NCBI GenBank assembly: GCA_034769895.1
Contig: CM068373.1
Coordinates: 21,743,967-21,807,966 of the forward strand
Source: Magicicada septendecula
Lineage: Eukaryota; Arthropoda; Insecta; Hemiptera; Cicadidae
Direction: 5' to 3'
DNA length: 64,000 bases
The notes below the pieces were generated by a model. The model was not told the origin of the DNA. It made no database searches and worked only from the letters and a program-made list of their open reading frames with translations. The position numbers and the translations under genes were made by a program. Within the stretch, counting starts at the first letter, position 1. Every line of letters starts with the position of its first letter. Positions 48,351 through 61,140 of the stretch are shown here, in pieces.

Positions 48351-48982
48351 CATCGGCTCAGTACAAATTGGAATGTAATGGGGTTTAATACAGTACAAAA
48401 TTTTGTGTATGTGTGTGTTTGTGTGTTCGGGTATGCTCTATTAGTATAATGATATAACCTATTCTATGGTATATTGAACTACACTGTAGGATTATATAAC
48501 ATTTTTCTGCATACTGTTTGTAATTTAAATACAATATAATAGAATATGCCTCAATATAGTGTAATACATTTTTCAGGCTGTTCACATTAACGTTCTTGTA
48601 TCTCCATCAAAAGTGTGCACAGTACTGTATTCAAGATAAATTACTGATTTATAATGCGCCACAGACGACTGCAGCAAATAGGACTGTATTGATTTCTATC
48701 AGTAGGTGAAAGCGGTAAAAATAAAAACAGAATTCACCGTACCTTGTGTAGACTATAGAGTATGCCGTAGCACCGTATTTCGTAAATGGCAACGTAAGGC
48801 CACGTTGAATATCTGACTGTCTGGCAGAAATGTAAAAATAAACGCAAGACATATTTGCATTAACTATATAAATAAAATAATTGATTTCACACCGATCTGA
48901 AAATAAACAGAATAATACAGTCTACTAACTTAATCGTTTATTAGTAGTCCAGAAAACACAAGGCCTCAACGTTTAAAGAAAG

Positions 48983-49049
<67 letters not shown>

Positions 49050-49197
49050 GAGAGGTAGGTAGCTTTTTACAGCTAAATTAAAAATAAAAAAATCGGTATG
49101 GAGAACCATATAGGCCTATGACTTTCATGTTCTGATTAATTATAAAATTATTTTTAATATGTACACTGATAACGAAACCAAATACATCAGCATTTGA
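48351..49197. other. No gene; (GA)31 at 48985-49046
   Basis: AT-rich with a pure 62-bp GA tract. 49093-49135 is the reverse complement of the agaacatg.aagtcat...ggttctccatacc segment at 21662-21696. Confidence 0.6.
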
Positions 49198-49730
49198 AAG
49201 GTTGGAAAGGATAAAATTATGGAGAGTATTAACATGCAAAAAACTAAAAAGGAACCAAAACAAAGGAATTATGCAGGGTCATTGACATACGCAGGATCAC
49301 ATACCTGAAAAATTATAAAAAGTTTAAAAAAATACCTAGTAGATATACTAATTAAAAAATGTGGAACGATATTTGATAAGAAAAGGAATAAAAATATAGA
49401 AAAAATTCCAATATTACAGAGAAGCGGAGTTCATAAATTAAAATGTAAAGAATGCAACAAAGTGTACCTAGGTGAGACACGACGGAAATTCGTATGCAGG
49501 TTGCCAGGTCACAAACGTGGAGAAGGTAATAGTACAACAAATTCTTTATATGCAAGAGATTTCATAGAAGAAAACCATAAGTTTGTTAACCCTTTAGAAG
49601 ACTATGAGATTTTAAAAATAGTACATAACACATTTGTGAGAACGCTTAGAGAGGAGTTAAAAATATTGAAAGAAAGAGAGAAAGGGTTAGATAATTTAAT
49701 AAATAATAAAACTAAATTTTAAACGAAGAA
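49198..49730 (+). pseudogene. Penelope-like GIY-YIG (family 3), copy 3
   Basis: Diverged from copies 1 and 2. Reads KLWRVLTCKKLK-like start, stops near 49306, then SGVHKLKC (GIY changed to GVH), CxxC, YLGETRRKF (TGR to TRR), RLPGHKRGEGN and FIEENHKFVNP. Both catalytic motifs are altered, so it is inactive. CG/CA repeat and ribozyme follow. Confidence 0.8.
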
Positions 49731-50008
49731 ATATTTTACAATTTAATCAAAAATAAAAGGTAAATAAATTTAAGAAAGTTATTAAATTGCATATATGGAT
49801 GTTTTTGAAATAAGTGTGAGTGCTTGCGCCCATAGGCGGTGTTAGCAAGGGAATAAAAGGGTGTTTACCTAAGTTGTTGTTTGCGTTGAATATGGAAAAA
49901 AAGGGAAGGGTGACAATATAACGCGTTACAAAATTGTACCAAAAAGGAACTTGCAGTTAAAATGAGAATGAGAAAGGTTTTACAACGTTATGTATTGAAA
50001 AGAATAAA

Positions 50009-50048
50009 CGCGCGCGCGCGCGCGCGCGCACACACACACACACACACA
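50009..50048 (+). repeat. (CG)10(CA)10 compound microsatellite
   Basis: cgcgcg...cacaca at the same PLE position as the long CA tracts, flanked by gaatgtactagaaacatatgtaac as in the other copies. Confidence 0.92.
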
Positions 50049-50231
50049 GAATGTACTAGAAACATATGTAACAGTACAGACATAGGTGATTGAACTCGCT
50101 AGGTAATAATTGACAGGAAGGACATTTAACTTATAGCTTGTTTACGAAAATGTGTGTGTGTGTGTGTGTGCTTGTTTACTGGTGGTAGGGAAGTGGGTGT
50201 ATAAAGAAGTTGTTTGCCCTATTGTTGTTGT

Positions 50232-50277
50232 TTCCGATCTGACGATGAGCTGCGAAGCTTGAATGAGCTAATCGGAA
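50232..50277 (+). ncRNA. Hammerhead motif, PLE family 3, copy 3 (mutated)
   Basis: uuccgau-CUGACGA-u-gagcu-gcg-aagcu-u-GAAUGAGCUA-aucggaa. Stem I is perfect (7 bp), but GAAA is GAAU and the palindromic AGCGCU is gone, so it is probably inactive. Confidence 0.6.
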
Positions 50278-50359
50278 TAATTTTTCTATAGTGGTGTGCA
50301 ACAGTGATAATTCTGTTTGTGATTATAACCACTAACACAAATTTCTTAATTAAATATAC

Positions 50360-50730
50360 ATATTTCATCTACCTTCCTTTAGTAGATTATTATGACCTTC
50401 TTATCAGGATAATTTATTTATCAAAATTAAGTACTTTACTCTTGTTAAAACGTAAAACATTGCAGATAAACTACTCTTCCCCTTAACCGAATTTTACCAA
50501 AATCAATAGGCCTTGTGTCGTCTACATTTCGGTTATATATGGAAAACATTATTTGATTGTGTTTGACGTTGCGGCAGTTATCGTTCGGCATACAAAAAAT
50601 CTACACACAGACAAAAACAAACAAATAACTTTTCTTCATGTTTTGAGGGTGGTACAATTAGAGTCAGTCCTTATCTCGAACACGATTTGTTTTGCGATCA
50701 GTATACTTCCATTTCATCCGGAACATGGGA
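50360..50730 (-). mobile_element. Single-unit relative of the 162-bp minisatellite element
   Basis: The minus strand runs collinearly with the left flank (18840-18957: aatcgtgttcgagat...ctcaaaacatgaa...tctgtgtg), one unit (cgaacgataactgccgca...ttcggttaaggggaagagtagttta) and the right flank (21205-21300: ttttaacaagagtaaagtac...tcctgataagaag). Exactly one unit is present. It sits directly after the family 3 PLE terminus. Confidence 0.8.
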
Positions 50731-50899
50731 GTAATAATTCTGTTCTGTAGTAAACAGGAAGAGCTTGCCTTGCTTATCAACTTTTGTACGCGTGGGTTGC
50801 GTTAGTCAAACATTTTTAAGAACAAAAACAATAAGAAAACGCTGAATAGTCAGTTTTATTGGTTGTAATTTATATGCACTAATAAACATTTTTTGATAT

Positions 50900-51200
50900 T
50901 GTTACGGCAGTGTAAAACAAAGTACATACCACAATGAAGTTACTAATTACCAGCTTTTGTGAATCCCAAATAACAATTTGAAATCAACAAGATACTCTCA
51001 TACATTAATTCAAGTTAAATTTCCCCACACGCAATAATAATGTCAACTATAATGAGTTCCTCACTAATTATAACACAATAATAATTTTCCACAACAACCA
51101 TTTGATTCTCACTAAATAAATCGCTCAATGTAACTAACTAACACAGCCAGTCGCTGTTGCTTATACAGGTTAGCGCAGGTGTTCCAGAATAACTTTCCAT
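50900..51200 (-). repeat. Unknown ~400-bp dispersed repeat, copy 4
   Basis: The minus strand has attctggaacacctgcgct, tagttgacattattattgcgtgtgg and gtatcttgttgat...gtaattagt, ending gccgtaacaat; the same order as copies 1-3. Confidence 0.65.
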
Positions 51201-51883
51201 CCTTTTTGCTGCGTGCCAGATTATTTAGCGTATTTAAAAGGGCTCTCAAAAAGTGTGGAAGGTACTGTAGTACTACATGAGTAGACTTCGCGACAAACAG
51301 TAATAGTGCTTCTACGGGTGAAAATTGCGCGACCCAAACGAAGTTAGAGAAACGTTTTTACCCAATAATCGTTATTATAATACAAACACAAACATGCTTT
51401 TGCTTACACATAGATCGCGCATCTAAACAGTTATTTTGTTAAATATTGTTACATTTCAGACTTCTACATGGTGACACTTTATTGAGTTTACGTATTGTTA
51501 TTAAAATGAACAAACCTTTAACTAAATTATAAATGCAACATTTACGTCGTTATGTAATAAATAGTTGAGAAAAATTGTAAATTACTTCTTAATTTTTGCA
51601 TGTAATTGGAAAGTAAACTATAGCTATTCAAATAAGTGCTTTTTATTGTCTGTTGAATAAATTCTTAACGGCAGGTTGAGACTACTGTGATAAGATAGTT
51701 GAGGATTTAAGACAACATATGCAAACGCTTTGGCAGAATACCTGACGAAATCGCTAGGTAAAATTGTAATCTGAAATTAACTAATTATTTTTATTTCATG
51801 ATGTAAACTATGTAATTTTGATTTGGTTTGAAATAAGTGATCTACAACAGTTTATATGTGTACGCGCGCACTTACCCTATATT
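51201..51883. other. No gene recognised
   Basis: AT-rich flank of the hAT insertion. The last 8 bases (cctatatt, 51876-51883) are its left target-site copy. Confidence 0.5.
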
Positions 51884-53561
51884 CAGGGCCACCGAGAGGT
51901 GGGGCAACGGGGCAGTTTGCCCTGTGTCCCGGTCCCGAAGGGGGCCCCCGACGCCTAAGCGCATCCCATCAGGGATGGGAATGGGATTGGAAATGACAAT
52001 TGACGATCAAGCTAGCAAAAATGAAATTTGTGAACAAGCATATCCTTCATTCTACCTCGAAAGAAGATGGAGTGCAACAATAGAAGCAATTAGTCCTCTT
52101 ACTAAACATTAGGCTATAATGACGTATTGTCAGGGCTCAGTGAATTGGAAGAACTTGATTTATCAGCTGAAATTCAAGCAGACGTCAATGCGTTAATTGA
52201 GTGGATGAGTTCTTGCGAATTTGTTATTGTCACCACAGGTTGGTACAAACTGCTAAAACGTATCGACATTAGAAATAAAATTCTACAAAGTCCCAAACTT
52301 TGCCTACCAGACGCAACAGATAGCATAATTGGGCTCATTGATGACATTCAATTTTTGAGGAATTCTTGGCACCAACTTCTTGAAGAATCGAAAAACATAG
52401 CTATAGAGTTGAAAATCAAGCCACAGCTAAAGGAATCCAGATTACGGAAGAAAAAAAGATTTCATGACACAGGTGTTGAGGACAAGGAGCACACTTTCAA
52501 GTCGTATAAATTTTCAACCCGGCCTTACACATTCTTTTGACGCAACTGAAAGACTTGGCAGAAAGAATGTCAGAATTTTCAAGACTTTTTTCGCCGATTG
52601 ACTCCACCTACTGCAAAAGAACATGAACAGGGTTCGAATGAAGAAAATGGAAATTCCAAAAAAGAACATGTTTTCAGTGACAAAGACATACAAGAACAAA
52701 CTGAAGAACTTGCATCAGCTTATCCTTCAGACTTGAAAAAAGATAAACTGAGTGCTTTCTCTTTTTTACGAAGTTCGTAAAGAGTCATAGCTATGTGTAA
52801 GTGGTCATATTTCTTCAGCTCTAGAATTTTTGAACATGATTTTCAAAAAGGGATTGGAGTCCATCTTTCCTCAAATCTGCACGGCTCTTCATTTGCTGAT
52901 AGTGGCACAAGTGACTGTTGCATCTGGCGAGAGAGCTTCTAGTAAACTTACGTGGATTAAGAACCGTTTGCGGTCAACAACAAATGAGGACAGACTAAAT
53001 CACTTGTTAATGTTAAGTAGTGAACACGAAATCGCCGACAGATTTTCTTTTAAAAATGTAGTAAATGATTTCGCTGCAATGAAGACTACAAAAAAAGTTT
53101 TTAATTTTCACTACTCTGCAATGTTAGGTTTTTGCGCTTTCTAAGCTTGATTTCAGCATTTTTTTTTTCATAAAACATTTAAAATTGCATTGCTAAACTG
53201 AAAGATGTAAGTTAAAAGCAGCTTCTTTGAAAAAAATATTAAAAGAACTTGAAACTAAGAATTATTGTTTATGTATAAAAGTAAAAATTACCTCTGTATG
53301 TATTAATAAAACTTACTTTAATTTTTTAAAATATTTTAATTTGCCCTGAAATAGTTGATGGGACAAGGGACAAGTAGTATCAATTAGGGAATCGTTTGGG
53401 AGGGTAGGACTGCTATAGGCTATAGGGCTAAAATGTTAAAGAATGTAGAATGCGGAAGAGTCGCAAAGGTTGGTTAGGCCGTTGGGGTGGGAAGTGATAG
53501 CTGGTGGGGGCCCCCAAATCAAAATTTGCCCAGGGACCCCAAATTTCTCTCGGCTGCCCTG
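51884..53561 (+). mobile_element. hAT transposon, complete between termini
   Basis: Left end cagggccaccgagaggt; right end, reverse-complemented, cagggcagccgagagaaat. Flanks: cctatatt / gctatatt (51876-51883, 53562-53569), an 8-bp target duplication with one mismatch. 1678 bp long, with decayed ZMYM1-like transposase C-terminal sequence inside. GC-rich subterminal blocks (gggggcccccg / gggggccccc) lie at both ends. Confidence 0.88.
52127..53144 (+). pseudogene. hAT transposase (ZMYM1-like) C-terminal half, broken
   Basis: Piece 1 (to 52537): YKLLKRIDIRNKILQSPKLCLPDATDSI, then RNSWHQLLEESKNIA and KPQLKESRLRKKKRF, the late-helical region of ZMYM1/TTF-domain-like hAT proteins. Frame changes around 52540-52600 (DATERLGRKNVRIFKTFFAD in another frame). 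Piece 2: SAYPSDLKKDKLSAF. Piece 3 (52830-53144): the dimerisation domain with VASGERASSKL. N-terminal zinc finger and first DDE residues are absent, so the element is internally deleted and non-autonomous. Confidence 0.78.
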
Positions 53562-53610
53562 GCTATATTTACGTTCTTAATATATGAACAATTGAACAAA
53601 CACTGCGGCA

Positions 53611-53810
53611 TGAAGGCATATTAAAATTTGTAATGGAGGGTACAGTAGAAAGTAAAGTATATAAGCGAAGACCAAGGCTGCCGTATATAAAGCAAATTAT
53701 GGATGATGTAAATTATGAAACATGAGAAAATGAAGAGGAAAGCATACGATCGATCGCAATGGAAGACTGCTGCAAACCAATCTTCGGATTGAAAACATAA
53801 GGAGAAGAAT
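53611..53810 (+). mobile_element. LINE 3' tail fragment (copy B)
   Basis: Same as 965-1165. Here MKRKAYDRSQWKTAANQSSD is uninterrupted, so the stop in copy A arose after duplication. Confidence 0.65.
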
Positions 53811-54224
53811 AAATATGTACGAAAGTATCAATAAATAGAGCTTTCTCAAACAGTTACTACTGGAGCACAGTGTTACAGTGTATACTGTCGCTAAAGCACG
53901 ATCTATAGTAAAGATAAAATTGTGTAATTCTATGGAGTCACAACCGCCGGCAACAGAAAATACCAGGCACAAAATTATGGCGCAATTATACAGACTTATG
54001 TGACATTAATATCGCTGTAACTCCACAGTCGCTTCTCTACATTTTTAGTAAACACAACAGTTAGTGTATATTACCTTTCAACAATCTTCCATGACGTTTC
54101 TCTGCACTCTTTTCTGTTGACTCTCTGCACTCTTACTCTGAATTCAACAACGTTCATTAAGAAAAGATCAACAGTTTTTCGATCACGAAATCAAAGTTTT
54201 TTTTTTTATCGGCCATCTAAGAAC

Positions 54225-54560
54225 CACATGCGAATTTTAATTTTTTACTCTTTATTCTTTTCTTTTATCACCAATATTCTTTCTTCTTTTTACTGTGTCT
54301 CTTTTTCCTGTCTTCAGTCCACTTTGAACCTGCGATTTTCTCTCTCCTACCCTGGACTCCTTCCATTTTTAACACTTTTGCCAGAAAAACATCTCTTTCA
54401 ATTGCTTCTTCTGTGTGTGTATAATATTTTTCTAAATCCTTTTGGACTTCTTTAATCCAACTTGATGTTGACTTCTTTCCCCACAGATATTTGAAGATTT
54501 GCTTTGTCAACCTGTTGTCGTCCATTCTATATAGATGTCCAAAATTCATTTTATGTCTAC
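54225..54560 (-). mobile_element. LINE 3' tail, open frame of 93 codons (copy B)
   Basis: 54549-54268: GHLYRMDDNRLTKQIFKYL, SSWIKEVQKDLEKYYTHTEEAIERD, then KWTEDRKKRHSKKKKEYW and stop. It is the C-terminus of a LINE reverse transcriptase and still open here, unlike 1575-1925. Confidence 0.8.
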
Positions 54561-55595
54561 ACAGCCTTTTTATTATTACAAAAAATGTTTATTTAATCCT
54601 GATTAAGAAAACATATACTTTAATAATGTTATTTACATTAATATGTCCATAAAAAATAAAATAAAAATATTGGACGTTGTTTTCCGGCTTCCATTGTTTA
54701 GCTTCACGCGCGTTTTCCGTAACCATGGATTTAAACAATTCGGTACACATTTCTCAAAAATTATAAGTGCTATTTTGTTCAAACGTTTTGTGGTTAAACA
54801 GTACAGTGAAAGAATCAAAATGTATGAGAACTTTTTTTTTTTCTTAAAAAAATTAATTTTTCAAAAAATTTTTAATCAACAAAAATTTTAAAAAGTTTTA
54901 AACAAAACATTTTTCAGAAAACTTTTTAAAATGTAACTATTTTTTATATTGGTATTTTTCTTGAATTGCTTCAATCTAGTACAGTATCTTTTAAATATAT
55001 CTGTTAAGGTATGGTGGAAATTTCATTTACTCTTCAGTAGATTATTAATTAATGGTACCTAACTAAACCCCTGTTCACTTATTTAAAATTAATTGGACAA
55101 CAAATTGCGGATCCCCTTTAAGTTATAATCACAAGTTTAATAGTCAGAACTAATTTTAACAAATTGCTCCCGATACATTTGAAAGCTTGTGTACACATAT
55201 TTACAGAATTTTTTGATCAAGAAGAGAAACATTTTAAACAACCAACACAGCAATCAAAATAATAGTATTAATAAAATAGTAGTAGTAATGTTATCAAATT
55301 TTAAATTAATTTTCAAATGCTCTGCAAACATTAAGCCGATTGTCCTCGAACATACAAAATTTGTACAAAAACTCTAATAATAACTCAAGTTGATAAGTTT
55401 TGTTTTAAAATTATGCTAAAGAATAAAAGTTTGGAAATTGATGTCTTTTCTGTTTGTTATTACAGATTTATGTAATTTCGTAAAAATTATGTATAGTTTT
55501 ATATAAAATTATATTGTCGGAATGTAAAAGAATACTACTTACAGGTAATGTAACAGCAACACAATAAGGGGTTAGTTAGTTGCACAATAATCTAA
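54561..55595. other. AT-rich, no gene recognised
   Basis: Equivalent to 1926-2938, with more mismatches and T-run length changes than other parts of the duplication. Confidence 0.5.
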
Positions 55596-55790
55596 TTCCA
55601 TGTGGCGCAGCGGTCAAATTCCCAACTCCAAAGTGGGACAACGTAGGATGGAATTGATCTCAGCGCGATTCATTAAACCTACGGTCAATCCACCCGGTTG
55701 TGTACCTCAGGGATGATCAGCTGGGGAAACTGTACGCATTAACCCTTTCCAATGAGGTGCCTGTATTATTATTACATGCACAATATAATA
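55596..55790 (+). mobile_element. tRNA-derived SINE candidate (copy B)
   Basis: A box tggcgcagcgg intact here; otherwise as 2939-3120, ending tattattattac. Confidence 0.6.
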
Positions 55791-56089
55791 TTGCTTATGT
55801 AACTCTCAACGTGTGCTTTAAAACGAAAATAATGTCTCTCTGAAAGAGTTTAGCGAGTTTCACTAACAAAAAAACACTCATTTTTACGGTTCATTTTTCC
55901 TCACTTTTTATTTTCTCAAAATACAACTTTTGCCTACTCTACGTATCATCATATTGGCTGTGACTGAGCACAATGCCCTAAGCTACATACAAAATAGTTG
56001 GCTATACCTGTGCACATGTGTGAAATTATCATAAAATTTTCTTTGAAAACAAAGAAATCATGGTGAAAATTTAATATTATTTTACTTGG

Positions 56090-56415
56090 ATAATTATCAT
56101 CAATAAAATATCCTTTCTTGCCTGTAGAGACAACCCAAAGCAACCACAGGTAGACGGATATCAGACATGCAATTCGAGTCTTTACACCATTTTCTTCTAT
56201 AGCCTTCAATCGTCTGGTGCAATGACACTATGCTTAAATTCCGTGGTTCCTTCTCCGATCCTAGAGAGAACAACCTTCCGTCCCTCTTAGAAATTTTTTT
56301 TTTGGCTGCCTGAATCCTCTTCACGTCCCTTTTACCATGAGTCCATGTTTACTAGCAAACACGAATGTGGTGACAACCACAGTTTTATAAAATTTCATTC
56401 GGGTATCCCTTGCAT
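56090..56415 (-). mobile_element. LINE 3' tail (copy B)
   Basis: As 3430-3800 but with the (atg)n end and ~15 bp of the middle deleted. Confidence 0.65.
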
Positions 56416-56790
56416 TTGGATGATTAATAAACACAATTTTAACCGATATTAATGTTACAAATTTTTGTGTGTCCGGAAACAGTTTTTGAATATGTTTACA
56501 ACACCACTGTAATATAAGTATCAGTTGTGACGATAGCTACTTCTTGTATTCTTGTAAAATTAGTGTGATTTAAACAGGTTTGTCAATGACAACTGTATGT
56601 GTTCTAAGCTTACCATATAAACAGGAATGACGTTAGCTGTGGGTGCTCAATTGAGTCACTAAGGCTGCCTGAAAAGGCTGTCTTAGATTCATTATGTATG
56701 TATAGTCTCCAGACCGCATTCATAATTGTAAATTTATAATAGTATAAATACCTTATAGTCCGTCTTGCGGTCTTGTAGTTTTTCAATATT

Positions 56791-56835
56791 TATCACTACA
56801 TGTTTCGAAAGTAAACTTTCATCATCAGGTATATT
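56791..56835 (-). ncRNA. Hammerhead ribozyme, PLE family 1 (copy B)
   Basis: The core from CUGAUGA through GAAACAUGUA is identical to 4184-4228. Confidence 0.7.
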
Positions 56836-56964
56836 CCTCCTATTTTCTAGGGCTCGTCAGTGAAAATGAAAAACAATAAATAAGTGAACAATATAACACA
56901 AATGTACTAGTAAATACGATTAACGTTGACATAATATCTCGTAGCAGTGCGCACTGTACTATTG

Positions 56965-58079
56965 TCAACACACAACTGAGTGAGCCTCAAAGTCATTATT
57001 TATCTTCATTACTGTGTCGTATAATACATTGGATTTAAAAAGGAGTTGGTCGTTGAGTAAACACTTGTTATTAATTTTGGAAGCTCTGTAAATTTCGAAT
57101 GCTTCTAGAGCATCCATGCCTTTGCTACATATGTGTAAGTGTACTAAATTATCTGTGAAACTAGTGTAACTATGTTTTTCATTTACAAGATGCATGGCGA
57201 ATGTCGATTTCAAATTTCTAATGTCCCTTTTCGGCATATGTTCTTTGAATCTTTCTAAAAATTTACGTCCAGTCTGGCCGATATAGAACTTGTCGCAGTC
57301 ACTACATTGTATCTTATATATTCCTGAACTGTTTTCCATTGCTCTAGGTGGTCTTAGATTAAATATATTTTTTAGACTGTTGTTTGTTCGAAAGGAGATG
57401 TTAATATTAAGTTTTTTGAATTCATTGCTAAGTATATTAGGCATCGCATTGGTGTATCCTGCTGTGAGATTTTTTTATTTATGTGACATCCTTTTGTTCT
57501 GTTTTTATTTTTATTTTTCATTTTGTATTTGTGTTTACGTATAAGCTTGTCAACTATGTCATCTTTATACCCATTATTTACAGCTGTATATTTAATGGTA
57601 TTTATCTCTTGATAGTCATTACTACATAAAGGTATACTCAATAATCTGTGTATAAAGGCATTAAAAGGAGCAAATTTCTTTGTTTCAGGGTGATATGAAT
57701 GAGCGTTGATAACCATGTCTGTTGTCGTTGGTTTTCTATAGAGCTTATAGGTTAAAGAATTGTTCTCTTTTCGTACAGATAAGTCCAAGAAATTCAAGCA
57801 GCCATTACATTTCAACTCCATTGTGAATTTGATCTTACTATTTAATCCATTCATATAACTGAGTAATTTATCTATTTGTCTGTCTGTACCATCAAATACA
57901 ATAAAAGTATCGTCTACATATCGTGTGTACGAAATAATATTTTTGGATAGTGTGTTGTTAGTAGACAATAAATATTTATTCTCATAAAAGTTTAAGTAAA
58001 CCTCTGCCAATAATCCACTCAAGGGGGAGCCCATTGCCCCCTTAGATGTTACGTCACCTCTACAATAAAAGTAATTCAC
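56965..58079 (-). pseudogene. Penelope-like RT + GIY-YIG (family 1), copy B, frameshifted
   Basis: Two overlapping pieces: 58079-57372 (MGSPLSG, YVDD, FLDL, YRKPTTTD, then a frame break after KNKNRTK) and 57444-56965 (SGIYKIQC, CxxC, YIGQTGRKF, MDALEAFEIYRA, altered C-terminus). The ~50 bp around 57465-57500 were replaced by unrelated sequence compared with 4865-4900, and a codon pair is missing near 57607. This copy cannot make the fused protein. Confidence 0.85.
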
Positions 58080-58333
58080 TCACTACAGTTTTGTCGCAGA
58101 AATAAAAAAGATGTTTATAGTTGTTAAAGGTAATTATTTTCTTTCTATTCTGTACTAAACGTTTTGTGCGACACACACATCTACCCGAGATTGTCAGCAT
58201 TAAAGCGCTACACAATGTTTCAATTATATTATATTGCAGAACGTTCTACATGTTTCTCGGCTATCCCAGCAGAGCCCAGCAGTAATGTTAGTGTGCGTAC
58301 GTGACAGTTAACATGCGTCAACAAACAAGGCTA

Positions 58334-58732
58334 TTCCAGACCATACCGGTCGGCGCACTGTGTTCAAGGCCGCAATAAATTACGCTCTAGTGTTTTCGAG
58401 TAGTGTTGACGCGTATTATGGATTATTCTGGAACACTTGTGCTATCTATTTAAAAAAACGACAGCTGCCGCTTAGAGTCAGATTACGTCGGGCAATTACA
58501 CAGTGAGTTTAAGTGGGGATTTATTCAAGTGAAATTCGATGTAAAGGGTCATAAATGTGCGGGACCCTACTAGTTGACATTAATATTGCGTGTGGACAAA
58601 TTTTGTATGGATTATTGTACAAGTTGATTATAAACTGTATTTGTGTTAAAGCTGGTGATAAGTGATTTAATTGTTGTCTGTATTTTGTTTTCTACTGTAC
58701 CATACGACGATCAGTGATAACGTTGTAACAAT
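58334..58732 (+). repeat. Unknown ~400-bp dispersed repeat (copy B of 5741-6142)
   Basis: Part of the segmental duplication; small indels, including loss of aattga near 58650. Confidence 0.7.
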
Positions 58733-58795
58733 ATTGTTTATGCAGCTTTAGTGTTATTTGTTATGAAATTTTGGTCAAATTAAATATCTATAGTT

Positions 58796-60054
58796 AGTGT
58801 CAAATTAAAATTTGTTAAAGTCACTGTTAGTGTAAAATGATTAATGACAATGATGTTTGCTTATATACGGATACTATTCCTACGTTCCAGTGAGCACAGG
58901 ATAGTTAAGCACTACTGACTGAACGACGACGCGATACAGTTATCCTTCCTGTCAGTTTCCATGTGTGCCGACGTGTGAACCATTTACATTGTATCTTATA
59001 AAGTTCCCACTGATCTAGTTTCCAAGTCGCTGTCAAACATAATTTGTCCGTAAAGTAAGAATGTGCATTGAACGCGACTGTCAAATTTTGTTAAGCGTAT
59101 CCGTTAGAAACTGATGTGTTATGTTGTTTACACTTCAACCAAACGTAGGGTAAAGTAAGGTAATTTGGTGATAAAGTTTAATAAAATTCCATACAACTTC
59201 TGGTTTTTATTAGTTCCGTAATATAACTGTACAGATATAACAACAGTTATGTGATTGTTTTGTGATAACATATTAAAATTTTACTAAACCACATGATCAA
59301 TATTATAATTTGTGAGTACCGAAAAATACTGACTTAATAATCTTTACGTCAAGAAAATCCTTTCATGTTGTTAAATATTTTAAATTCCATATACAATTGA
59401 CACAATTAGAAAGTATATTAGACACAATAGTAAAAAAAATTCAGAAATTTTAAATTTATAAAATTCACATTCATGATAGGCCTACTATTCAATGACAGAA
59501 AGAACATTGTACTCATTCAGCTGCACTGGTTTTTTCAACATGCGAAAAGTAAAGTTTACAGCAAGAAAAACAAATTCAATCGCCTTTTCTTTGTTTTTAT
59601 TTTTGTTTCTGCTCAGTTTCCTTTTCTTATCTCCAGTTAAAGACGAGTTGGATGATTGAATAATATTTGAAAAATTATTATTTGTAGACACTGTAGGCAC
59701 TAGTTGACAACAATTCAACGTGGCCAATGATTAATTTACAACTTTATGCCCGAAATCTGTCTGAAGTAGACTAAATTATCTTTATTTACACGTCTATGTA
59801 ATCAGAAAAAACTTTAAACTTCATACAATGCATTTCACAAGGTCAAATTGATTAATCTGCAGGCGCGCCATCAACGCACGCATACACACACACACACCTA
59901 CACACCTACACACCCGCACACGTGTACACGTGAGCACACATATATTTACAACATAACCGTTTGGTATTATGCGTTCTGCTGACGAACACTGCAAGTGTCG
60001 ATATTGTTGTAGGCCTACATTCTAATTTGACTGTGTGTGAGTTTGGTTCTTTTC
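58796..60054. other. No gene recognised
   Basis: AT-rich sequence past the duplication breakpoint, with (CA)-type runs at 59884-59920. Confidence 0.45.
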
Positions 60055-60725
60055 ATCATCATCTTCAAGGATTAAATAAGAATTGTTTGTTTGGGTGGTG
60101 ATCCAGCAGGCAAAGATAAGAGCTGGTCACTGAAGCGGTTCCTCGGGCGTCCCACACTTCTCCGCCACCTCGGCTTATCTTTCAATAGTTGTTTGGAGAA
60201 GCGGCAGTCATCCGTTCGGCAAAGATGTTCCCACCAATTTAGCCGATACTGGGCAACCATGTCGAGTATACTCATAATATTCAGTTCCTGCCGTAGGTAA
60301 GTGTTTCTTCTACGATCATGGAGAATATACTCTGCCATGTGCTTGAGAAATCTCATTTCAGCCGCTTGGATGAGATTGGTCTGGCCCTTCGTTAAAGCCC
60401 AATTCTCAGACCCATACAGAAGTGTGGGAACACCCATTCATCCACCTTGTAGAATTTTAGGCGTGTTTGTTTACTTGCTGACTTAAGGGTTTGCCTGATG
60501 GACCTGCACATAAGGTTGAACTTATACAAATTATTCACCACGTTGTTGCTTGCGTTACAAGACACGTTGTAACCGGTATTCAAAGTTGCTGACTTGTTTT
60601 AGGACAGTACCGTTTACAACAATTTTGGCCGGTACGGGATCAGTTCAACGAAAAGCCATCACCTTGGTATTAGGTGTAGATACTTGTAATCCAGAGTCTT
60701 TACAGATTCGATTGAACAAATATAT
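60055..60725 (-). mobile_element. LINE 3' fragment
   Basis: From 60725: SGLQVSTPNTKVMAF, VSNFEYRL, NNLYKFNLMCRSIRQTLKSASKQTRLKFYK, then 60437-60072 VPTLLYGSENWALTKGQTNLIQAAEMRFLKHMAEY, RQELNIMSILD and RRSVGRPRNRFSDQLL. Typical LINE reverse-transcriptase C-terminus; one frameshift near 60430. Confidence 0.85.
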
Positions 60726-60919
60726 ATTCATCTGCAATTTGTTTCTGCTAGTCCGTTTGGTTTTTTTATGCGAATATTTATATTTTAATCAAGATTTCAT
60801 ATTTTATGTTACATGTGAACAGTTTAAGTTATATTTTATAATTTCAAAGTATACAGCCGGATTTACATCATTAACAAAATGGTAAATTTTGTCACAGAAT
60901 GTGAGCAGCACTGTTCGTG

Positions 60920-61140
60920 TGTTATCGTGAAGCGGTATAACAGACGTCGGCGCGGGATGTGTGAAATGGCTGTACGTCAAAGAGCTTCCCCTGCCTGCCA
61001 TCCAATTTACTCTGTTTACGTTATCTGCTTTCTCTCTGACGCCAAACAAGGGATCAGTTTTTTCATACCGCTGTACCTGGTTTTTGCAGCGATATGATAT
61101 TGTCTGAAATCTTACTGACAGAATGTTAGTTCGTGCTATA
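60920..61140 (+). repeat. Dispersed repeat of unknown class, copy 2
   Basis: Pairs with 14755-14975 (see there). Confidence 0.5.

Larger units (their letters stand above)
52622..58795. repeat. Segmental duplication, copy B
   Basis: Counterpart of 1-6201 (see there). It probably begins upstream of 52622, because copy A is cut by the window start. Confidence 0.93.
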
